Notes under the pieces: generated by a model
Seen by the model: only the letters and a program-made list of their open reading frames with translations
Database searches by the model: none
Told to the model about the DNA's origin: nothing
Translations under genes and position numbers: made by a program
Part shown: positions 50,906 to 56,353 of the stretch, one piece after another
Layout: the number at the start of each line of letters is the position of its first letter
How positions within the stretch are numbered: the first letter of the stretch is position 1
Source of the DNA: UBA1181 sp963631545
GTDB lineage: Bacteria; Bacteroidota; Bacteroidia; Bacteroidales; Paludibacteraceae
Direction: 5' to 3'
NCBI GenBank assembly: GCA_963631545.1
Contig: CAVGRN010000012.1
Coordinates: 1 to 56,353 of the forward strand
Length of the DNA: 56,353 nt

Positions 50906-52030
50906 TTATTTTTTGAAAAATTCCAAAATGGAATCCGTTATGTATGACAACTGCTCATCATCTAACTCGGTATGCATCGGCAGAGAGAGAACCTCACCGC
51001 AAAGCATCTCCGAAATCGGCAATTGAGCCGACGATGCACCATCCTGGTAAGCCTTCTGATGATGAATCGGAATCGGGTAATATATCATCGACGGCACGTC
51101 AAGCTCTTTCAAATAGGCTTGCAACGCATCTCGCCGTCCTTGTTTCACCCTCACCGTATATTGATGCCACACATGAGTGGAATGATCCGAACAAGTGGGC
51201 AGCACCAAACCACCGACACCCGAGAGCCGCTCCGAATAAAAGTGAGCCGCACGTCTCCTGGCATCGCAATATTCCTCCAAATGACGGAGTTTAACATCCA
51301 AAACCGCCGCTTGCAGGCTGTCTAACCGCGAATTGACCCCAACACGGTCATTATGATACCGAACCACCATTCCGTGGTTGGAGATGCTACGGATACGCTC
51401 CGCAAGGGCATCGTCATTCGTGTAGACTGCGCCGCCATCACCATAACATCCGAGATTTTTCGACGGGAAAAACGAGGTGCAACCCACATTCCCCACCGTA
51501 CCAGAATACTTCCACTCACCCGCTACATGACACTTCGAGGCAATAGACTGGCAGGCATCCTCCACCACATAAAGGTTGCGTTCTCTTGCCAAATTCATAA
51601 TTTCCTCCATCTCGACATTCTGACCGAAAAGGTGAACAGGAACAATTGCCCGTGTCTTAGAAGTCAACACCTTTCTGACGGTTTCTGCTGTCAAGTTAAA
51701 TGTCTGAGGGTCAACATCTGCCAAGACAAGTTTCAGTCCTAAAAACGAAACCACCTCGGCAGCGGCTATGAACGAAAAAGATGGGACGATAACCTCGTCG
51801 CCCGGCCTCAAATCCAAAGCCATTAACGAGACCAACAGCGCATCCGTGCCATTCCCAACGGTGATAACATTCCGCACACCAAGGAACTCCTCCAAATGGT
51901 GTTGGAAGACGGGAACCGCACCGCCCTTAACAAAAACGGCAGAGTCTAACACGGCTTGTATCGCCTCGTCAATATCCTTTTTTATATGTAAATATTGACC
52001 ACGAAGGTCAACCATCTCTATCTTCCGCAT
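50906..52030 (-). CDS. DegT/DnrJ/EryC1-family sugar aminotransferase, WlbC/WbpE-like
   Basis: This 374-residue PLP enzyme transfers an amino group to a keto sugar nucleotide. It has the DegT motifs: GNGTDALLVSLMAL near 59-72, PVHLFGQ, VEDACQSI (D158) and the cofactor Lys in SFFPSKNLGCYGDGG (K191). With the following WlbB- and WlbA-like genes it should make UDP-2,3-diacetamido-2,3-dideoxy-glucuronic acid, used in O-antigen or capsule. A TAATTTTG box lies 61 bases upstream. The UDP-GlcNAc 6-dehydrogenase needed first is not in the window. Confidence 0.92.
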   Translation of the reverse strand: MRKIEMVDLRGQYLHIKKDIDEAIQAVLDSAVFVKGGAVPVFQHHLEEFLGVRNVITVGNGTDALLVSLMALDLRPGDEVIVPSFSFIAAAEVVSFLGLKLVLADVDPQTFNLTAETVRKVLTSKTRAIVPVHLFGQNVEMEEIMNLARERNLYVVEDACQSIASKCHVAGEWKYSGTVGNVGCTSFFPSKNLGCYGDGGAVYTNDDALAERIRSISNHGMVVRYHNDRVGVNSRLDSLQAAVLDVKLRHLEEYCDARRRAAHFYSERLSGVGGLVLPTCSDHSTHVWHQYTVRVKQGRRDALQAYLKELDVPSMIYYPIPIHHQKAYQDGASSAQLPISEMLCGEVLSLPMHTELDDEQLSYITDSILEFFKK

Positions 52031-52090
52031 AGTAGGCTAAAATACTAAAAAAATGTGAAAACAGCACAAATCTGCCGAGCGGATTTTAAA

Positions 52091-52098
52091 CAAAATTA
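52091..52098 (-). promoter_or_regulatory. Promoter -7 box of the diacetamido-sugar operon
   Basis: TAATTTTG on the minus strand matches TAnnTTTG, 60 bases before the aminotransferase start. The -33 element is unclear. Confidence 0.5.
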
Positions 52099-52153
52099 AC
52101 TTAGAGGAATAGATGTCGGAAGAACCGCAATTCACAGCAGGAACAAAGCAGAA

Positions 52154-52882
52154 TCAATATTCAATTTCTTCCAAAAAAAGACCTTGCGCAGGCACGGACA
52201 TGCCCGCCGCACAACGATTCTTCCGCTCAATCACAGTGCGGAATTCGTCCAAAGTCATTTTCCCTTTTCCAACTTCAACGAGTGTTCCGACTACCGCCCG
52301 CACCATATTCCGCAGGAAACGATTCGCCCTGATTGTGAAAATCAGCAACTCATCTTTCCACTCCCACTGCGCGAAATAGACGGTGCAATCGTTAGTTTTC
52401 ACATCTGTATGCACCTTGGAGAAACTGGTGAAATCGGTATATCGGAGAAGAAGTGCCGCTGCCTCGTTCATCTTATCCACATCCAAATGGAATGTGTAGC
52501 GAGTGGCAATGTCCGTCAGAAAGGGGGACTTGTGTTGCGTTATGTAATATCTGTAGGTTCTGGATTTCGCACTGAAACGAGCATGCATATCATCCGGAAC
52601 GGCGAAGACATCTGCCACGGCAATGTCTGGCGGCAAAAGGCTGTTCAGCCTCAGCACAATGTTTCGAGTGTCCGCAATAGGATTTTCCACATCGAAATGA
52701 GCAAACATACACCGCGCATGCACCCCAGCATCCGTCCGCCCTGCGCCCACCAACGAAACCTGCGAACGTAGCACCAACGAGAGCTTCTCCGTCAGGACTG
52801 ACTGCACAGTAACATCCCCCGGCTGTTCCTGCCAGCCGTGGTAGTTCGTTCCCTTATATGAAAAATTAAGGAAATAGCGCAT
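52154..52882 (-). CDS. truA: tRNA pseudouridine(38-40) synthase
   Basis: TruA isomerises uridines 38-40 in the anticodon arm of many tRNAs. The 242-residue protein shows YKGTNYHGWQEQPGDVTVQ near 9-27, the catalytic Asp in GAGRTDAGVHA (D51), FSAKSRTYRYYI and the C-terminal ANRFLRNMVRAVVGTLVEVG. Length is normal. It is 18 bases after dapA and probably in its operon. Confidence 0.96.
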   Translation of the reverse strand: MRYFLNFSYKGTNYHGWQEQPGDVTVQSVLTEKLSLVLRSQVSLVGAGRTDAGVHARCMFAHFDVENPIADTRNIVLRLNSLLPPDIAVADVFAVPDDMHARFSAKSRTYRYYITQHKSPFLTDIATRYTFHLDVDKMNEAAALLLRYTDFTSFSKVHTDVKTNDCTVYFAQWEWKDELLIFTIRANRFLRNMVRAVVGTLVEVGKGKMTLDEFRTVIERKNRCAAGMSVPAQGLFLEEIEY

Positions 52883-52900
52883 ACCTCAATCTACTGAGGT

Positions 52901-53794
52901 TTAGCACTTTACATTCAATCCCTTGAGGACGTCGCGTATTTTCTCGTAGGTAACCATTCGAGTTGGCACGAGTGGAAGTCGCAGTTTATTCTGGATATAC
53001 CCCATCAGCGAAAGCATGCACTTCGCGCCTGCGGGGTTTCCGTCCACAAAAAGAAGGTCGAACAGGTCGGTGAATTTTTGATGGATTTCCCGTGCTTGTT
53101 CGTATTCGCCTTGCAGAGCCAAACGTACCATCCTTCCAAATTCCTTAGGGAAAGCGTTTCCGATGACAGAAATGACACCCTTCGCCCCCATGGTAATCAG
53201 CGGATATGTGATGCCGTCGTCGCCAGAAATCACCAGGAAATCTTTGGGTTTCCGTTTGATGATATCGTTGATTTGGTCCATGTTTCCACAAGCCTCTTTG
53301 ATGGCGATGATGTTGTCGAACTCGCGAGCCAGACGGATTGTCGTGTCAGGCAACATATTCACGCCCGTGCGTCCAGGTACGTTGTAAAGGAAAATAGGCA
53401 CTTTGGAAGCCTCCGCAATCGCTTTGAAATGCTGATACATCCCCTCCTGCGAAGGCTTATTATAATAAGGAACAACAGAAAGGATGGCGTCAATGCCAGA
53501 GAAATCTTCCGTTTTCAGCCTTTTTACGATTCCGTTGGTGTTGTTTCCTCCCAAACCGAGGACGATAGGCACTTTCCCATTCACCTTATCCTGCACAAAC
53601 TGAATCACCGACTTCTGCTCCGCCTCCGAGAGAGTCGGGGTTTCCGCCGTCGTGCCTAACACAACGAGATAGTCTACCCCGTTCTGCAACTGATAATCCA
53701 ACAACCGCCCGAGAGCCTCGAAATCGATACTCTCGTCTTCCTTAAATGGGGTTATTAAGGCAATCCCCAACCCAGTGAATTTAGTCTGTGCCAT
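52901..53794 (-). CDS. dapA: 4-hydroxy-tetrahydrodipicolinate synthase
   Basis: DapA condenses pyruvate with aspartate semialdehyde, the first step toward lysine and meso-diaminopimelate for peptidoglycan. The 297-residue (beta/alpha)8 protein has LGTTAETPTL (46-55), the catalytic Tyr in FLYNVPGRTG (Y137) and Schiff-base Lys in IAIKEACGN (K166). Length is typical. It heads a dapA-truA pair, divergent from the pseudouridine synthase gene, with a TACTTTTG box at 53828-53835. Confidence 0.96.
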   Translation of the reverse strand: MAQTKFTGLGIALITPFKEDESIDFEALGRLLDYQLQNGVDYLVVLGTTAETPTLSEAEQKSVIQFVQDKVNGKVPIVLGLGGNNTNGIVKRLKTEDFSGIDAILSVVPYYNKPSQEGMYQHFKAIAEASKVPIFLYNVPGRTGVNMLPDTTIRLAREFDNIIAIKEACGNMDQINDIIKRKPKDFLVISGDDGITYPLITMGAKGVISVIGNAFPKEFGRMVRLALQGEYEQAREIHQKFTDLFDLLFVDGNPAGAKCMLSLMGYIQNKLRLPLVPTRMVTYEKIRDVLKGLNVKC

Positions 53795-53827
53795 CTCGAC
53801 TTTTTGAATCTACCTATTTTCAAACGG

Positions 53828-53835
53828 CAAAAGTA
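53828..53835 (-). promoter_or_regulatory. dapA promoter -7 box
   Basis: TACTTTTG on the minus strand, 34 bases before the dapA start; exact TAnnTTTG match. Confidence 0.5.
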
Positions 53836-53882
53836 CAAAGAACATATATAATTTCGGAATCGGAAGAATACTTTTTAAATCT

Positions 53883-53890
53883 TACCTTTG
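53883..53890 (+). promoter_or_regulatory. Promoter -7 box of the pseudouridine synthase gene
   Basis: TACCTTTG matches TAnnTTTG, 25 bases before the ATG at 53915. Confidence 0.5.
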
Positions 53891-53914
53891 CAAAAAATTT
53901 GAATATAAGGTTCA

Positions 53915-54808
53915 ATGCGCACTTACAGAAAAAACAAAGAGAGAAGCACCTCCTTCATAGTGTCGGAAAAGGCGGAACTCCTCGACTTCGTATTTAAAAA
54001 GATGGGCGGCAAGAGCATCTCGTCCCTCAAACGCCTCCTCACAAAGGGGCAAATCACGGTGAACGGTACGGTTACGACGCAATACAACCACCCCCTCGCA
54101 CCCAAAGACAAGGTTACAATCAACTTCGTCAAGGCGAGCGCCGGACTGAACAACTCGAGGATCTCCGTGCTTTATGAAGACGATTACATCATTGCTGTCA
54201 ACAAGGCGGCAGGACTCCTCTCTGTAGCAACCGACAAAAACGAGGATAACACCGCTTTCCGCATTGTAATGAACCACCTGAAGCAACTCGACCGAAACAA
54301 CAAACTCTACATCGTACATCGGCTCGACCGAGAAACTTCCGGCGTGCTACTCTTCGCAAAGCAAAAAGAAACGCAGGATATTCTACAAAGGAACTGGCAG
54401 CGCATCGTCGAGAAAAAAATCTATATCGCCTTAGTGGAAGGCTTTGTAGAACAAGAAGATGGAACCATCCACTCTTGGCTGACGGAAGAGCCAAAATCAA
54501 AAAAGGTCTACTCGTTCGACTACGACAACGGCGGACAGGAGTCGTTCACCGACTACCACGTGGTTAAGCGATTCCCGAAAAACACACTGTTAGAGGTAAA
54601 CTTGCGCACCGGACGCAAAAACCAAATCCGCGTACACCTGCAAAGCATCGGACACCCGATTGTGGGAGACAAGAAATACGGCGGTTCGCTCTCGCCTATC
54701 GGCAGAATCGGACTGCACGCAGAGAAAATCGTGCTTCATCACCCTATCACGCATCAGACGCTGACAATTGAAGCACCGATTCCAGAAAAAATAAGTAGTT
54801 TCAAATAA
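53915..54808 (+). CDS. RluA-family pseudouridine synthase
   Basis: This 297-residue protein has an N-terminal S4 RNA-binding domain (about 14-75, LLDFVFKKMGGKSISSLKRL) and a pseudouridine synthase domain with the catalytic Asp in HRLDRETSG (D138) and the NQIRVHLQSIGHPIVGD segment. RluA/RluD enzymes modify ribosomal or transfer RNA; the exact position cannot be told. It is divergent from dapA and 89 bases ahead of spt. Confidence 0.92.
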   Translation: MRTYRKNKERSTSFIVSEKAELLDFVFKKMGGKSISSLKRLLTKGQITVNGTVTTQYNHPLAPKDKVTINFVKASAGLNNSRISVLYEDDYIIAVNKAAGLLSVATDKNEDNTAFRIVMNHLKQLDRNNKLYIVHRLDRETSGVLLFAKQKETQDILQRNWQRIVEKKIYIALVEGFVEQEDGTIHSWLTEEPKSKKVYSFDYDNGGQESFTDYHVVKRFPKNTLLEVNLRTGRKNQIRVHLQSIGHPIVGDKKYGGSLSPIGRIGLHAEKIVLHHPITHQTLTIEAPIPEKISSFK

Positions 54809-54867
54809 AAACGCTTGGAAAAGCATTTTTAAAGAATCCTTATCGGACGATTTTAGAAAAATTAACG

Positions 54868-54875
54868 TAATTTCG
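54868..54875 (+). promoter_or_regulatory. Likely promoter -7 box of spt
   Basis: TAATTTCG differs from TAnnTTTG at one base; it lies 22 bases before the ATG. Confidence 0.4.
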
Positions 54876-54897
54876 CGCAAATTATCATACAAAAGAA

Positions 54898-56085
54898 ATG
54901 GGTCTATTACAAGACAAATTAGCAAAATACACTGAACCCCAAAGAGTGAAAGCGTTAGGGGTTTATCCTTATTTCAGGAAAATTGAAAGTGACCAGGACA
55001 CCGAGGTTACCATCAATGGCAAGAAAGTGCTGATGTTCGGGTCTAATAGTTACTTGGGGCTGACCAACCACCCGAAAATCAAAGAGGCAGCCATCGAAGC
55101 CACAAAAAAATACGGAACTGGTTGCGCCGGCTCGCGCTTCCTCAACGGAACATTGGACATTCACGTTGAACTTGAACAGAAATTGGCTGAGTTTGTCGGA
55201 AAAGACGAAGCAATGATCTTCTCCGCAGGATTCAACGTCAATATGGGCGTTGTTTCCAACTTGACGGGACGTGAAGACTTCCTTTTGTTCGACGAGTTAG
55301 ACCACGCATCCATTATGACCGGCAAGCAACTGTCCTACTCCAAATCATTGAAATTCAAGCACAACGATATGCAATCGTTGGAGGAGAAACTACAGATGTG
55401 CGACCCCGACAAGGTGAAACTCATCGTTGTGGACGGCGTATTCAGTATGGAGGGAGATGTAACAAAACTGCCCGAAATCGTGAAACTCAGCAAAAAATAC
55501 CAAGCCAGCATCTATGTGGACGAGGCACACAGCCTCGGCGTATTCGGCAGGCAGGGACGAGGCATTTGCGACCACTTCGGACTGACCAAGGATGTTGACC
55601 TAATTATGGGAACATTCAGCAAATCGCTCGCTTCCATCGGCGGATTCATCGCATCAGACTCCACCACCATCAACTGGCTGCGCCACACCGCACGTCCATA
55701 CATTTTCAGCGCAAGCATCACACCTGCCGCAACGGCATCTGTATTGGCTGCACTCGAAATCATGAAGAACGAGCCAGAAAGAATGGAACATCTGTGGAAA
55801 ATCACGAAAATCGCTTTGGAAGGGTTCCGCAATATGGGCTTTGAGATCGGACACACCGAAACACCCATCATTCCACTCTTCATCCGAGATAACAACAAGA
55901 CGTACCTGTTCACAAAGAAACTTTTCGAACAGGGCATCTTCGTCAACCCAGTGGTGAGTCCTGCAGTGCCGTCCAACGACACACTCATACGCTTCTCGCT
56001 TATGGCAACCCACACCGAAGAGCAAGTCTACACCGCTTTGGAAAAAATCGGAAAAGTGGCTAAGGAAATGGGTATTTTGGCTTAA
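54898..56085 (+). CDS. spt: Serine palmitoyltransferase (alpha-oxoamine synthase family)
   Basis: SPT condenses serine with palmitoyl-CoA to 3-ketosphinganine, the first step of sphingolipid synthesis, a trait of Bacteroidota. The 395-residue PLP enzyme has GSNSYLGLTNHP near 48-59, the cofactor-binding DEAHSLG (D208, H211) and the Schiff-base Lys in GTFSKSLASIGGF (K242). Length fits soluble bacterial SPT. Related enzymes (KBL, AONS) share the fold, but the close similarity to Bacteroides SPT-type sequence (YTEPQRVKALGVYPYFR lead) favours SPT. A strong terminator follows at 56138-56167. Confidence 0.92.
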   Translation: MGLLQDKLAKYTEPQRVKALGVYPYFRKIESDQDTEVTINGKKVLMFGSNSYLGLTNHPKIKEAAIEATKKYGTGCAGSRFLNGTLDIHVELEQKLAEFVGKDEAMIFSAGFNVNMGVVSNLTGREDFLLFDELDHASIMTGKQLSYSKSLKFKHNDMQSLEEKLQMCDPDKVKLIVVDGVFSMEGDVTKLPEIVKLSKKYQASIYVDEAHSLGVFGRQGRGICDHFGLTKDVDLIMGTFSKSLASIGGFIASDSTTINWLRHTARPYIFSASITPAATASVLAALEIMKNEPERMEHLWKITKIALEGFRNMGFEIGHTETPIIPLFIRDNNKTYLFTKKLFEQGIFVNPVVSPAVPSNDTLIRFSLMATHTEEQVYTALEKIGKVAKEMGILA

Positions 56086-56137
56086 AAAGCCTTGCGTCAA
56101 TCGGACTTATGGCCGATTCATGTTAAAGAATGATGAA

Positions 56138-56167
56138 GGGTGATTTCCGACGGGAATCGCCCTTTTT
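56138..56167 (+). terminator. Intrinsic terminator after spt
   Basis: GGGTGATTTCC and GGGAATCGCCC form an 11-bp stem (two G-U pairs) with loop GAC, followed by TTTTT. A small AATCGG/CCGATT hairpin at 56099-56118 precedes it. Confidence 0.9.
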
Positions 56168-56223
56168 CACATTTGTGAGCTATCAATTGGCGCACATTGA
56201 AAATCAATGAGTTAAGTGTAGAA
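56168..56223 (+). repeat. Dispersed repeat, right copy (inverted relative to 244-299)
   Basis: This 56-base stretch is the inverted counterpart of 244-299. It starts right at the end of the spt terminator T-run. In the frame that gives WRTLKINELSVE the sequence continues open to a TGA near 56314, without a start codon. After it, 56224-56353 has a hairpin at 56234-56263 and nothing else I recognise. Confidence 0.75.
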
Positions 56224-56233
56224 TTTTGGTTCT

Positions 56234-56263
56234 TCCGACATTGCCTTACTGGCAAATGTCGGA
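56234..56263 (+). other. Stem-loop of unknown role
   Basis: TCCGACATTGCC pairs with GGCAAATGTCGGA (one bulge) around loop TTACT. No T-run follows, so it is not an obvious terminator. It may belong to the dispersed repeat. Confidence 0.5.
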
Positions 56264-56353
56264 TGAGCCAAATATTGTTCGGACTGACACCACTGACATT
56301 GTTGAATTGAGTTACCCAGCTATACTCAACCTTTTTCTATGGAAACCATTGCC

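Noticed and set aside
244..56223. A composite transposon bounded by the inverted repeats at the window ends
   Set aside because: The genes between are housekeeping, no transposase or integrase is present, and the repeats look like coding remnants behind terminators.
1..56353. tRNA or rRNA genes
   Set aside because: No cloverleaf or rRNA core sequence was seen in the intergenic gaps by eye; a covariance search would settle this.

Overview
The window looks like ordinary chromosome from a member of the Bacteroidota, most likely order Bacteroidales. The evidence is the repeated -7 box TAnnTTTG in front of genes, a serine palmitoyltransferase for bacterial sphingolipids, the long forms of Rho and FtsK, a 388-residue PurM, and Bacteroidota-typical families (DUF4301, DUF4290, DUF4403, DUF6913). 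No phage, plasmid, transposase, rRNA, tRNA or CRISPR array was seen. One structural RNA gene, RNase P RNA, is clear. About 39 protein genes are supported, packed into operons with short gaps.

Layout. 1-345: four phased palindromes, a dispersed repeat and a hairpin. 346-8045 (minus): a divergent DXS-like thiamine enzyme, then an operon read DUF4301 - wza-like lipoprotein - Wzz/Wzc-like chain-length protein - purM. 8337-9266 (plus): a YhcC-type radical SAM protein. 9286-18260 (minus): rho, then ftsK - lolA-like - trxB - ligA - DUF6913. 18670-22120 (plus): DUF4290 - murA, then an aspartate-type aminotransferase. 22215-25747 (plus): a surface O-acetylation cassette (SGNH protein, MBOAT acyltransferase, CE2-like esterase). 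25761-36097 (minus): an exonuclease, an orphan IorA, riboflavin synthase, a synthetase-only Rel protein, an unknown protein, two metallopeptidases and a YihY membrane protein. 36146-42260 (minus): rnpB, HtrA, DUF4403, a papain-like lipoprotein and a pentapeptide-like lipoprotein. 42388-47955 (plus): a seven-gene operon (small membrane protein, nitroreductase, DUF2520, KdsC-type phosphatase, UbiA prenyltransferase, FloA flotillin, POT transporter). 48028-53794 (minus): mannose-1-phosphate guanylyltransferase, three genes for a diacetamido-uronic acid sugar nucleotide, truA and dapA. 53915-56085 (plus): an RluA-type pseudouridine synthase and serine palmitoyltransferase. 56086-56353: a terminator and a second copy of the dispersed repeat.

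How the genes work together. Much of the window serves the envelope: polysaccharide export (Wza/Wzc-like), sugar-nucleotide supply (ManC, Wlb/Wbp-type enzymes, KdsC-type), glycan O-acetylation, peptidoglycan (MurA, DapA), lipoprotein transport (LolA), sphingolipids (SPT), flotillin rafts and periplasmic quality control (HtrA, metallopeptidases). The rest is housekeeping (ligase, FtsK, Rho, TrxB, PurM, RibE, TruA).

Most notable: MurA carries Asp where the fosfomycin-target Cys normally sits; the Wzc-like kinase domain and the Rel hydrolase domain are both degenerate; a DXS-like enzyme lacks the usual DRAG motif; a 15-bp palindrome is shared by the intergenic regions in front of HtrA and of a membrane metallopeptidase; four palindromes with a 22-bp period lie at the left edge; and the two ends of the window carry inverted copies of one dispersed repeat. 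I see no clear-cut new defence or mobile system. The best candidates for undescribed biology are the repeats, the shared palindrome, the degenerate enzymes and the uncharacterised lineage-specific proteins.
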